Position numbers and translations under genes: made by a program. Shown here piece by piece: positions 1-7,951 of a stretch of DNA of 10,066 bases. Within the stretch, counting starts at the first letter, position 1. The number at the start of each line of letters is the position of its first letter. Where the stretch lies: NCBI GenBank assembly GCA_937875275.1, contig CALNCC010000147.1, positions 1 through 10,066 of the forward strand. Direction: 5' to 3'. The stretch comes from an uncultured Dysgonomonas sp. (GTDB lineage Bacteria; Bacteroidota; Bacteroidia; Bacteroidales; Dysgonomonadaceae). The notes under the pieces are model-generated. The model saw only the letters and a list, made by a program, of their open reading frames with translations, did no database searches and was not told the origin of the DNA.

Positions 1-888
1 ACTCGTATTCCTTGGGAACAAAGTGAAAGCTGCCTGTACGGACCGGCTGAAACGTTAGACTTAGACCCATCATTAGACTCTTGGCCTTTGAAAAAAGGAG
101 ACATCGATAAAATCATCGCTGCCGGAGACATCTCAAAAGACAAAATCATGGATCCGGGAGTACATGGATTCCACACTATCGAGTATTTGATATTCACTGA
201 CGGAAACCCGAAAGTTCTGGCTAAAACACCGATGAACGGAAATGAAGTAAAATACCTTGTAGAAGCAACTAAATACCTTCGCGACGACTGTGTCATGTTG
301 TGGGCTGCATGGAATGGAAAAGATAAAATCAGCGATAAAGACCAAGCTGTAATCAACACATTCGACAATTTCAATCCTGCTGATTACAACTTTGCATACA
401 ACTTCAAAAATGCGGTTACAAGTAGCGGTGTTACCCTTGTTACGATGGACGATGCGGTAGACAACATCATCGAAGGATGTGCCGGTATCGCTGACGAAGT
501 AGGTGCTCAAAAAATTGGTGCTCCGAGAGACTTAGCTGCTGCCGGTGATGAGGAAACTGCCGTATTGGAAGTTGAATCATGGTATAGCTGGAACTCGATA
601 GATGACTATGCAAATAACATCATCAGTATTCGTAACTCATACTTCGGAGGATTGAACAAAACAGCTGCAACTAAGAGCCAAAACAGTTTATCAGTATTCG
701 TAGCATCTAAAAATGCAGCCCTTGATACTGAAATCACAAACGCAATCAACAAAGCATATACAGCTATCAATGAAGGCATGCAACGTCCTTTCCGTAATAA
801 CCTTACAGGGGCGAAAGTTGATGCTGCAATCGATGCTTGTACAAGCTTGCAGTTGAGTCTCGAAAAAATCAAAACTCTGAAAGACTAA
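1..888 (+). CDS. Imelysin-family (peptidase M75-like) protein, 5' partial
   Basis: The frame is open from base 1 to the TAA at 886-888, so the true start and the signal or lipoprotein sequence lie to the left of the window. The TTG at 88 is internal. The first codons read TRIPWEQSESCLYGP, which resembles the conserved imelysin segment before the metal motif. At 166-183 the sequence reads GFHTIE, the GxHxxE signature of imelysins (H codon 172, E codon 181). Further on, ESWYSWNSIDDYANNI (about 571-618) fits the second helical repeat of the fold. Family knowledge: imelysins are helical periplasmic or surface proteins, often iron-regulated and thought to bind iron or haem-related ligands; proteolytic activity is doubtful for most. 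It lies 120 nt before a di-haem oxidoreductase, a pairing also seen elsewhere. The family is confident; the ligand is not known from sequence. Confidence 0.88.
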   Translation, partial: TRIPWEQSESCLYGPAETLDLDPSLDSWPLKKGDIDKIIAAGDISKDKIMDPGVHGFHTIEYLIFTDGNPKVLAKTPMNGNEVKYLVEATKYLRDDCVMLWAAWNGKDKISDKDQAVINTFDNFNPADYNFAYNFKNAVTSSGVTLVTMDDAVDNIIEGCAGIADEVGAQKIGAPRDLAAAGDEETAVLEVESWYSWNSIDDYANNIISIRNSYFGGLNKTAATKSQNSLSVFVASKNAALDTEITNAINKAYTAINEGMQRPFRNNLTGAKVDAAIDACTSLQLSLEKIKTLKD

Positions 889-952
889 TATTCTTTCGGA
901 ACATTGAAGCAAAAGAGACCCGTTAAAGATTAAAATAACTAAGAAATATCGA

Positions 953-975
953 GGCAGTATTTTTATTAAACTGCC
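953..975. other. Short inverted repeat in the imelysin/DHOR gap
   Basis: GGCAGT (953-958) and ACTGCC (970-975) are perfect 6-bp inverted arms around an 11-nt AT-rich loop. The right arm is not followed by a T-run, so this is not a standard intrinsic terminator. It could be a weak attenuator, a processing hairpin or an operator. The gap has no ORF of note. Confidence 0.4.
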
Positions 976-978
976 ACT

Positions 979-1011
979 GAATTCTATCATGAAGTAAAGA
1001 ATTCTGTTATG
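979..1011 (+). repeat. Imperfect 13-bp direct repeat spanning the DHOR start codon
   Basis: GAATTCTATCATG (979-991) and GAATTCTGTTATG (999-1011) agree at 11 of 13 positions with a 20-nt period. The second copy ends with the ATG of the di-haem oxidoreductase gene. The ATG of the first copy is followed by AAG TAA, so it could only start a two-codon leader. The second copy sits within the 8-bp palindrome AGAATTCT (998-1005). It may be a small duplication or a regulator site over the translation start. Confidence 0.45.
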
Positions 1012-2433
1012 TTGAAAAATAGACTCTTAAAATATAGTGTCGTGATGTGTTTAAGCATCACGGCACTTAGTGCATGTAGCGACAACGACGACGAGATCGT
1101 ATACAAGCCTAACGGGAAAGTAGCAGATCCCAAAGAATTATCTGCCGGAACATCAACGGTGTTCATGTCGGGAATCAGAGCTTACGACACCCCTGCGACG
1201 TGGGTAAAGGGCGATCTATCGACCCGTTTCAATCTGGGAGACCAGCTATATGACGACCCACGCACGACCGATCAGGACGATCCAACAAAAGGGGGATTAG
1301 GACCTCTCTATGCCGGTTACTCGTGCGGTAGTTGCCACAAAAACGCGGGGCGTACATATCCTACGCTGTTCTCGGAAGGTGGATCGGGGAAATATGGTTT
1401 CTCATCGATGCTGGTATATATAACCCGCCAAAACGGGGGATTCTTCCGTCAATACGGACGTGTGCTGCACGATCAATCCATTGTAGGTGTCGAACCCGAA
1501 GGGAAACTTAGTGTTACCTATGACGAAAAAGAATATTCTTTCCATGACGGAGAGAAATATTCTCTTATCACTCCGCACTATAGCATCAGCGAATGGTATG
1601 CCGACGATATAGACCCTAAAGATCTGATAATAGATGTTCGCATCCCGCTCCGCCATGTAGGTATGGGGCAGATTATGGCACTCGACACCGATGAACTGAA
1701 ACGACTTGCCGCACAAAGCAATTATCCTGAGTACGGAATATCGGGACGCCTTGCAACCATACAAGAGCGAAACAGGACGATGATAGGCGTGGGAGGAAAT
1801 AAAGCTCATCATGCCGACCTTACTGTCGAGTTAGGATTCTCGTCCGACCTCGGGGTTACGAGCGACCGCTTCCCTCTCGAAGTAGCCGAAGGGCAATCGC
1901 AGATGGTTGGATTCTCGCACTACGGTATACAGATATCGACCAAAGACATGGAAGATGTAGATCTGTACCTAAGTTCATTGGGCGTACCTGCAAGACGAAA
2001 TGTGAACAACGAAACGGTAAAAAAGGGAGAAGAGAACTTCTATAAAGCAAAGTGTCATTTGTGCCACACCCCTACCCTTCACACACGCCAAGACGCACCG
2101 GTATTGCTTAACGGTACTCGCTTGCCTTGGCTCAGCAGCCAGACGATACATCCATACAGCGACTTCTTGCTGCATGATATGGGTCGTGAGTTGGATAGCG
2201 GATACCGATCGGGGGCGGCTCAGACATACGAATGGCGAAGCACACCGCTGTGGGGAATAGGATTGCAGGAAACCGTTAACGGACACACGCACTTCTTGCA
2301 CGACGGACGCGCACGCAATCTGCTCGAAGCCATCATGTGGCACGGAGGAGAAGGCAGCGTATCGCGCGAGCTGTTCAGCCGCATGTCGAAAGAGGACAGA
2401 AATGCCCTGATGATATTCGTAAATTCACTATAA
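1009..2433 (+). CDS. Di-haem oxidoreductase lipoprotein (DUF1111/DHOR family)
   Basis: This 474-residue exported protein has a lipoprotein signal with lipobox LSAC, so Cys23 would be lipidated. Next comes the acidic stretch SDNDDE, which resembles the Bacteroidetes surface-export signal. It has two haem c sites: CGSCH (106-110) and CHLCH (349-353). Other family blocks are HPYSDFLLHDMG (381-392), EWRSTPLWGIG (408-418) and HDGRARNLLEAIMWHGGEG (431-449). These are typical of DHOR proteins, which are distantly related to MauG and di-haem peroxidases and are often mislabelled thiol oxidoreductases. Predicted role: electron transfer or a peroxidase-like or oxidase reaction at the outer membrane; the substrate is unknown. 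It follows imelysin by 120 nt and precedes the porin by 21 nt. Maturation needs a cytochrome c haem lyase, and CcsBA is encoded three genes downstream of the porin. The ATG at 1009 gives a complete signal peptide. Confidence 0.92.
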   Translation: MLKNRLLKYSVVMCLSITALSACSDNDDEIVYKPNGKVADPKELSAGTSTVFMSGIRAYDTPATWVKGDLSTRFNLGDQLYDDPRTTDQDDPTKGGLGPLYAGYSCGSCHKNAGRTYPTLFSEGGSGKYGFSSMLVYITRQNGGFFRQYGRVLHDQSIVGVEPEGKLSVTYDEKEYSFHDGEKYSLITPHYSISEWYADDIDPKDLIIDVRIPLRHVGMGQIMALDTDELKRLAAQSNYPEYGISGRLATIQERNRTMIGVGGNKAHHADLTVELGFSSDLGVTSDRFPLEVAEGQSQMVGFSHYGIQISTKDMEDVDLYLSSLGVPARRNVNNETVKKGEENFYKAKCHLCHTPTLHTRQDAPVLLNGTRLPWLSSQTIHPYSDFLLHDMGRELDSGYRSGAAQTYEWRSTPLWGIGLQETVNGHTHFLHDGRARNLLEAIMWHGGEGSVSRELFSRMSKEDRNALMIFVNSL

Positions 2434-2454
2434 ACAAACAGAAAAAAACATTAT

Positions 2455-3672
2455 ATGAAATTCAGATTTTTATTTTTAGCAGGATTAATCACCTCAGCAT
2501 CTCTTTTTGCCCAAGAAAGCAATCAAGACAAATACATAGAGAGTGATGTTGTGCCCTTGGCAGGCAAAAAAGGATTCAGTTTCGAAAGCAAAGCCGGAGA
2601 CTTCGTATTCAAACCATTTGCTTTGGTGCAAACCTCGGCAAAGATGAATTACTACGACGACGAGCAGATAGGAGCTGACGATCAGGACAATATTGCAAAC
2701 AGTGGATTCGAGGTAGGAAACGCCCTCATCGGATTTGCCGGAAAAGCATTCGATAAGGTTACTTTCAATCTCACCATCAATGCCGCGCAATCGGGCGATG
2801 CTCTGCTGCAACAAGCATGGGCAGACCTCAATCTGAAAGACGAACTGCGTTTTCGTGTAGGTAAATTCAAGACTCCTTTCAATCAGGCATATTTGGTTAC
2901 GTTAGGCGAAACATTGTTCCCTTCGTTGCCAATGTCTCTGACTGCACCGGTGAATATACCCTTCTCTCTCAACTCGGTGAATCCGAATTTTGCAACAGGC
3001 TTCGACCTCGGAGCACAAGTGCACGGATTGGTAAAAGATAAATGGGAATATAGAGTCGGCGTTTTCAACGGAACAGGCATCAGCGTCAACGGTGCTAAAA
3101 AGACACTTAGCGACGATTTGCACATACCATCACTTTTGTACTCGGGACGTTTGGCATATATGCCCAAAGGGGTAATGCCTACACATCAGGGTAGCCCCGA
3201 TGATCTGGACAACGACAAATTTGTAGTTGCCCTATCGTCATCCTACAATGTAGAGGCCAACTGGCAAGCGAGCAACGATCTGCGCGCTGGACTGGAATTT
3301 GCATATCTCTACAAACGTTGGTACTTTGCTGCCGAAGGATACATGCTGAATATGGACTTCGTGGAAAGACAAAACATTTCGCATGCCTACAAATTCTTTG
3401 GAGGATATGTGCAAGGAGGATATTTCATAAACAACAAAATGCAGCTTGCCGCTCGCTACGATTTCTTCGATCGCAACTCGACCAAGACCGATGGTATCTT
3501 GAATGCACCTGCCGTAGGATTCAACTACTACATAGCCGGATACAATCTGAAACTGCAAGCCATGTACCAATATTTAGGAAGATGGGGACACGAAACTCAG
3601 ATCGACAGAGACAACGACGATTTAGGGCTTGCCCAACATTCGGCACAAGTGATGATGCAATTCTCTTTTTAA
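2455..3672 (+). CDS. OprP/OprO-like outer-membrane porin
   Basis: A 405-residue protein with a Sec signal peptide (MKFRFLFLAGLITSASLFA, likely cut after Ala19). The rest looks like a beta barrel: alternating aromatic and polar strands and a terminal phenylalanine (MMQFSF) for BAM insertion. The segment QAWADLNLKDELRFRVGKF (about 120-138) followed by KTPF matches the conserved block of phosphate-selective porins O and P (PF07396), and the length fits a 16-strand barrel. Phosphate specificity should not be assumed, since Bacteroidetes members of this family are mostly uncharacterised. It sits between two cytochrome lipoprotein genes, 21 nt after one and 7 nt before the other, so the three are very likely co-transcribed. 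It may admit the substrate of the redox proteins or hold a surface complex together. Confidence 0.87.
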   Translation: MKFRFLFLAGLITSASLFAQESNQDKYIESDVVPLAGKKGFSFESKAGDFVFKPFALVQTSAKMNYYDDEQIGADDQDNIANSGFEVGNALIGFAGKAFDKVTFNLTINAAQSGDALLQQAWADLNLKDELRFRVGKFKTPFNQAYLVTLGETLFPSLPMSLTAPVNIPFSLNSVNPNFATGFDLGAQVHGLVKDKWEYRVGVFNGTGISVNGAKKTLSDDLHIPSLLYSGRLAYMPKGVMPTHQGSPDDLDNDKFVVALSSSYNVEANWQASNDLRAGLEFAYLYKRWYFAAEGYMLNMDFVERQNISHAYKFFGGYVQGGYFINNKMQLAARYDFFDRNSTKTDGILNAPAVGFNYYIAGYNLKLQAMYQYLGRWGHETQIDRDNDDLGLAQHSAQVMMQFSF

Positions 3673-3679
3673 GTAAAGT

Positions 3680-4402
3680 ATGAAAAATTCGATTATACAT
3701 AAAATATCATTCTTCCTTGTCGCAATGGCTATAACAATAACCGGTTGCGACAGCGGAGATGTATATCCGGAAGACAACAAAGACGAAGGCGCAGACATAG
3801 ATGTTACCCTCCGTTTCAAATTAACCAATGTCGAAGCATTCCCAACAAATTATAAAATTGTATTCGGGTCTTTCAACGACGATATATCTTACCCCATTTC
3901 ATCGAAGATGATATCTGCACCTGCCGACGATGAAGAAATTTCTGTATCTTTGAACAACATACCGGATAACGCAACATACTTAGCCTTGTATCTCGTGCAA
4001 GAGCATAGCAATTCGAAACTCTATCCGTTCTACACCTACCCCATAGTAGGTGAGCTGACCGAAGATATAGAGTTACCGTTGCAAACGATAGACTTGGCTG
4101 TTTTCGGGCGTGTGCAGAAACAGGTCTTTTCTCAATGCCTGCAATGTCATGGGGGAAGCGGATTTGCGGCTGCCGGATTATATCTGACCGACGACAAAAG
4201 CTATTCGGCACTGGTAAATGTTACGGCAAAAAATAATGCTGAAAAGAAATTAGTTGCTCCGAGCAATATTCTAAACAGCTACCTTTTAGACGTACTGGAA
4301 GGTCATGTGTTACAAAACCAGCATTCGAGTCTGTCTTCGTTGAAAGATGACGATATTGTCTTAATCGAGCAATGGATAAAATCCGGAGCTAAGGATGAGT
4401 AA
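3680..4402 (+). CDS. Lipoprotein with C-terminal mono-haem cytochrome c domain
   Basis: A 240-residue protein with a lipoprotein signal ending ITGC (Cys23), followed by DSGD, then a linker rich in D and E. Residues about 40-140 form a strand-rich domain I do not recognise, with alternating hydrophobic segments such as VTLRFKL and ATYLALYLV. The C-terminal domain carries one haem site, CLQCH (153-157). It ends with LKDDDIVLIEQWIKSGA (221-237), which closely follows the ending of planctomycete-type cytochrome c domains. No methionine follows CxxCH; the place where these domains usually have the Met-Pro ligand reads GHVLQNQHSSL, so His209 or His215 may bind the haem iron instead. It starts 7 nt after the porin and probably acts with the porin and DHOR as an electron-transfer partner. 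The haem site is confident; the partner is inferred from context. Confidence 0.85.
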   Translation: MKNSIIHKISFFLVAMAITITGCDSGDVYPEDNKDEGADIDVTLRFKLTNVEAFPTNYKIVFGSFNDDISYPISSKMISAPADDEEISVSLNNIPDNATYLALYLVQEHSNSKLYPFYTYPIVGELTEDIELPLQTIDLAVFGRVQKQVFSQCLQCHGGSGFAAAGLYLTDDKSYSALVNVTAKNNAEKKLVAPSNILNSYLLDVLEGHVLQNQHSSLSSLKDDDIVLIEQWIKSGAKDE

Positions 4403-4425
4403 TAATAAAACATTAAAATAAAGAC

Positions 4426-5574
4426 GTGATACATAAACATATAGAATGGATTGACCTCTCGGTAAAAGTAGGTCTCAGTAGTTTTACCCCCAATGGGGGA
4501 ATCACCGAATCGCACGCGATGATTACACTGAACGACAAACAATTAGACGCAGAGAATCAATACAAGAACTTAGAGATTGCGATAGAGCGACTGAAACAAT
4601 CTGAAATACCGGCAAAATCGGCATTAGTGCTGAAACGTTATTTTGTGAGTGATGCCGTGAATCAGGCTGCTTTTCTGAACAGAGAGGAAGACAAAAATAT
4701 CGCCGTTTCTGTTGTGCAACAGCCACCACTGAACGGGACAAAGGTTGCGGCTTGGGTATATTTCGTTGCCGACAGCAATGTGCATACCGATGCAACAGGC
4801 ACACTGGTGCTCCAGCGTCCTCACTTCACGCATCTGTACAATACACAGTTGCAAAAGGGATTGAATAACGAATATGCCGAAACGGAATATATTTTCGATT
4901 CGTATACAAACTCGTTGAGCAACTACGATTGCACATTGAAAGACAATTGCATCCGCACTTGGATATATGTGCAAGGGGTAGACGTACACTATGCCGATAT
5001 GGTTACAGCTCGCATTGCATGCTTCGACAAAGAAGAACTGAATATAGACACGCACTATATAGCAAGTACCGGCATCGAAGGCAAATACATCGACCCGCAA
5101 TCGCTGGTGCTGATGGATGCCTATGCGGTAAAAGGCATAGAGCAGGAACAGATAAAATATCTGCTTGCTCCGACACACCTGAATCCGACACACGAATATG
5201 GTGTAACCTTCGAGCGTGGCACGGCTGTTGACTATGGCGACCGTCGCCAGATATTCATTTCGGGTACAGCCAGCATCGACAATCTGGGAGATATAGTGCA
5301 TCTGACCAATATAAAGAAGCAAACCGAGCGTACCATCGAAAACATTAGTGTGCTGCTTGCCGAAGCCGATACAGAGATGAACGACATTGCTCAGATGATA
5401 GTTTATCTGCGCGATACGGGAGACTACGACGTGGTAAGCGAATATTTAGACGCACACTACGCCAACATCCCCAAAGTGATTGTGTGGGCTCCGGTTTGTC
5501 GTCCGGGATGGTTGATCGAAATAGAATGTATCGCCATCAAAGAGATAGAGACAACACAATTCGAGAAATTCTAA
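4426..5574 (+). CDS. Two-domain Rid/chorismatase-like cytoplasmic protein
   Basis: A 382-residue protein without a signal peptide. Residues about 30-115 are a degenerate YjgF/Rid-like domain (VSVVQQPPLNGTKVAAWVYF). Residues about 270-375 are a better Rid domain (FISGTASIDNLGDIVH near 277-292, MIVYLRD, and CRPGWLIEIECIA at 358-370). Between them, HFTHLY, IRTWIYVQGVDVHY and IASTGIEGKY resemble the central region of chorismatases (FkbO/Hyg5/XanB2 type), which hydrolyse chorismate to dihydroxy-dihydrobenzoate or hydroxybenzoate. Arg359 with the Glu pair 365/367 would be the candidate active-site cluster. A Rid-type imine deaminase is the alternative. GTG at 4426 is chosen as start: an in-frame stop lies at 4414-4416 and the next in-frame Met is residue 32, inside conserved sequence. 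It sits 23 nt after the cytochrome lipoprotein and 10 nt before ccsBA, so it belongs to this operon despite being soluble. Confidence 0.75.
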   Translation: MIHKHIEWIDLSVKVGLSSFTPNGGITESHAMITLNDKQLDAENQYKNLEIAIERLKQSEIPAKSALVLKRYFVSDAVNQAAFLNREEDKNIAVSVVQQPPLNGTKVAAWVYFVADSNVHTDATGTLVLQRPHFTHLYNTQLQKGLNNEYAETEYIFDSYTNSLSNYDCTLKDNCIRTWIYVQGVDVHYADMVTARIACFDKEELNIDTHYIASTGIEGKYIDPQSLVLMDAYAVKGIEQEQIKYLLAPTHLNPTHEYGVTFERGTAVDYGDRRQIFISGTASIDNLGDIVHLTNIKKQTERTIENISVLLAEADTEMNDIAQMIVYLRDTGDYDVVSEYLDAHYANIPKVIVWAPVCRPGWLIEIECIAIKEIETTQFEKF

Positions 5575-5584
5575 TTCATCAACG

Positions 5585-7945
5585 ATGAAAGAAAAATTAT
5601 ACAGCTTATTCACTTTACAGAAACTTCCCTTTTGGGGAGTTTTTGTCCTTTCGGTCATTATGACTGCTGCCACATTCGTAGAGAAAGAGCATGGTACGGA
5701 CTATGCCTATACGCACATATACGGGTCGTGGTGGTTCTCTGCTATATGGGCTATCATGGCTCTGCTGAGCGTGGTGGGGATGATGAAAGGGAAGCTGTAT
5801 AAAAATCCGTCGTTGTTCCTTGTCCACATTTCGTTTATCCTCATCCTTGCCGGAGCGCTCTGTACCAAACTATTTGCCCAGCATGGCTACATCATCTTGC
5901 AGCAAGATGAAGCGAACAGCACCATGCAAACAGATGCGGAGGAGGTATTACTGCCTTTCAGCGTGAAACTGGACACGTTTTATATTGCATACTATGCCGG
6001 CACAAATGCGCCTGCCGATTATGTTTCACACTTTACACTCAAAGACAGCATCTCGAAAGAAACCGTCTCGGCACGAGTATCGATGAATGATATATTTACC
6101 CACAGAGGTTATCGGTTCTACCAATCGTCATACGAAGACGACCGGAAAACCAGCGTATTGAGCATAAACCACGACACATACGGCATCCCTCTCACATATG
6201 CAGGGCATGCACTGTTTATAATATCTATGATTTGGTTTCTGTTGTCTCCGAAAAACATTTTCCGCCAATTGCTTCGGCATCCGTTGCTAAAAAAAGCGGC
6301 AATATTGGCTATCGTTCTCATTCCCTCTTCGGGAATGGCACAAGTGTTAACAAAAGACAGTCTGTCGGTAAATAAAGAGCAGGCTGCCGACTTCGGGAAA
6401 CTATGGATGCTATACGACGGACGCATCACGCCTGTTACCACGTTTGCCCACGACTTCACACTCAAGGTAACCGGAAAAACATCTTTCAGCTACCTGAATG
6501 CCGACCAATTTCTGATGGGATTTCTATTCTTCCCCAACAAGTGGCAAAATGTAGCGCTCTTTGAGGTAAAAGACGAAGCCTTGAAAAAGGAATTGAACGC
6601 CGAAACACAAAAAGCTGCTTTGATTGATTTCTATGACCACGAAGGCAACTACAAACTGAGTAAATATTGGGAAGACCTGAGCCACAATGCGCCCAAATCG
6701 GCACAACTGAAGGAAGTGGAGAAGCTCAACGAAAAGATACAATTGATAGACATGCTGCACGGAGGCAGCCTCTTGCAAATATATCCGCAACAGATAGGCG
6801 AAGAGATAAAGTGGTACTATCCCACACAAAACCTCCGCACCCAAGAAGAACAAAAAAATATAGATATAGTTCGAAACTCTCTGCTTTCGTATTACAAAGC
6901 CGTGCAAAGTAATGACGGGGCGGAAACGACAACGGCATTGAATGTTATCAAAGACTATCAGAAACAGATTGCGCATGAAGTCTTGCCAAGCGACTTACAT
7001 CTGAAAGCCGAACTACTGTACACAAAGGTCAACTTTGCATCCATTTTGTTTAAGGTAAATCTCACATTAGGACTCTTGGCTCTCGTTTGTCTCTTTTCGG
7101 CAAAGGGTAAAACAGCGAGACAAATAGAGAACGTATCTTATCTCTTGCTCGTCATATCGTTCTGTGCGCTGACGTTCTCTATTGCATTGCGAACATACAT
7201 CGGCGGACGCTTACCATTCAGCAACGGATTCGAGACCATGCTCCTCATTGCGTGGTGCGCGATGCTTATCGCGGCTATCTTTGGACGGAGAATGGCTGTC
7301 CTCATCCCTTTCGGTTACCTCATATCGGGTTGCTCGCTCTTGGTTGCATATTTAGGGATGATGAATCCGCAGATCACACCATTGGTTCCGGTGCTATCAT
7401 CGCCCCTGCTCAGCATACATGTATCCGTCATCATGGTTGCGTACACACTCTTAGGATTCATTATGCTCAACAGCCTCATATCTATGATACAGATACTTGT
7501 CAGCAAAAAGGGATCAAAAGAAAGGACTATAAAAAAGCTGGAGCAGAATAGAATATACAGTCTTATATGCCTCTATCCAAGCATCTTGTTTCTCGGAGCA
7601 GGAATCTTTATCGGCGCCGTGTGGGCTAATATCTCGTGGGGACGCTATTGGGGATGGGACCCCAAGGAAGTGTGGGCACTGATTACATTCCTCATCTACA
7701 CGCTCATCGTACACCAGAAGAATATAAAGCTTTTTACTGATCCGTTTTTCTTCCACGTCTACGGGCTTATCGCTTTTTTCAGCGTTTTGATGACCTATTT
7801 CGGCGTCAACTATTTTCTCGGAGGAATGCACAGCTATGCCGGCAATATAGAGTTCGATTCTACAATTGTCCTACTGCTTACGGTGGGCGCGTCAGTAGCC
7901 GCATTAATATATTTCTCTTATCGAAAATATAAATCCTTATCCTAA
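5585..7945 (+). CDS. ccsBA: Fused cytochrome c haem lyase CcsBA (ResB-CcsA)
   Basis: A 786-residue polytopic inner-membrane protein of system II cytochrome c biogenesis. It carries haem across the membrane and ligates it to CxxCH of exported apocytochromes. The ResB-like N-terminal part has membrane segments near 14-30, 48-66, 76-97 and 203-220 with a periplasmic loop between the last two. A second large periplasmic region (about 255-480) leads into a CcsA part with many membrane segments. The WWD motif reads WGRYWGWDPKE (685-695). Expected haem ligands are present: His81 in VHISF, His612 in SIHVSV, His710 after the WWD motif, and His749 in GGMHSYAG. Spacing of the last three is close to what I recall for Helicobacter CcsBA. 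Residues 236-252 (KK, hydrophobic run, SSGMAQ) look like an internal signal peptide, perhaps a trace of fusion. Its likely clients are the two cytochrome lipoproteins upstream. Confidence 0.95.
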   Translation: MKEKLYSLFTLQKLPFWGVFVLSVIMTAATFVEKEHGTDYAYTHIYGSWWFSAIWAIMALLSVVGMMKGKLYKNPSLFLVHISFILILAGALCTKLFAQHGYIILQQDEANSTMQTDAEEVLLPFSVKLDTFYIAYYAGTNAPADYVSHFTLKDSISKETVSARVSMNDIFTHRGYRFYQSSYEDDRKTSVLSINHDTYGIPLTYAGHALFIISMIWFLLSPKNIFRQLLRHPLLKKAAILAIVLIPSSGMAQVLTKDSLSVNKEQAADFGKLWMLYDGRITPVTTFAHDFTLKVTGKTSFSYLNADQFLMGFLFFPNKWQNVALFEVKDEALKKELNAETQKAALIDFYDHEGNYKLSKYWEDLSHNAPKSAQLKEVEKLNEKIQLIDMLHGGSLLQIYPQQIGEEIKWYYPTQNLRTQEEQKNIDIVRNSLLSYYKAVQSNDGAETTTALNVIKDYQKQIAHEVLPSDLHLKAELLYTKVNFASILFKVNLTLGLLALVCLFSAKGKTARQIENVSYLLLVISFCALTFSIALRTYIGGRLPFSNGFETMLLIAWCAMLIAAIFGRRMAVLIPFGYLISGCSLLVAYLGMMNPQITPLVPVLSSPLLSIHVSVIMVAYTLLGFIMLNSLISMIQILVSKKGSKERTIKKLEQNRIYSLICLYPSILFLGAGIFIGAVWANISWGRYWGWDPKEVWALITFLIYTLIVHQKNIKLFTDPFFFHVYGLIAFFSVLMTYFGVNYFLGGMHSYAGNIEFDSTIVLLLTVGASVAALIYFSYRKYKSLS

Positions 7946-7951
7946 GAAACT

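Noticed and set aside
88..888. TTG at 88 as the true start of the imelysin-family gene
   Set aside because: The frame is open to base 1 and encodes conserved family sequence before 88, so the gene begins outside the window.
958..965. TATTTTTA as a -7 promoter element for the di-haem oxidoreductase cluster
   Set aside because: It misses the conserved final G of TAnnTTTG, lies in an AT-rich hairpin loop and has no clear -33 partner.
953..985. Intrinsic terminator after the imelysin gene
   Set aside because: The stem is only 6 bp and no T-run follows the right arm, so termination is not supported.
1009..2433. Thiol oxidoreductase function, a common label for this family
   Set aside because: There is no thioredoxin-like fold or motif. 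The cysteines sit in CxxCH haem sites, and the remaining blocks are those of di-haem oxidoreductases.
2455..3672. Phosphate-specific uptake role for the porin
   Set aside because: Family membership alone does not give specificity, and no phosphate genes are nearby; the neighbours are cytochromes.
4624..5322. 232-residue open frame on the minus strand opposite the Rid/chorismatase-like gene
   Set aside because: It lies fully opposite a gene with clear family motifs, has no recognisable domain and is rich in Cys, Tyr and Ile in a random-looking way. It is a shadow of the coding strand.
6524..6976. 150-residue minus-strand open frame inside ccsBA
   Set aside because: It is opposite the periplasmic region of a well-supported gene; its hydrophobic look comes from reverse-complemented charged codons.
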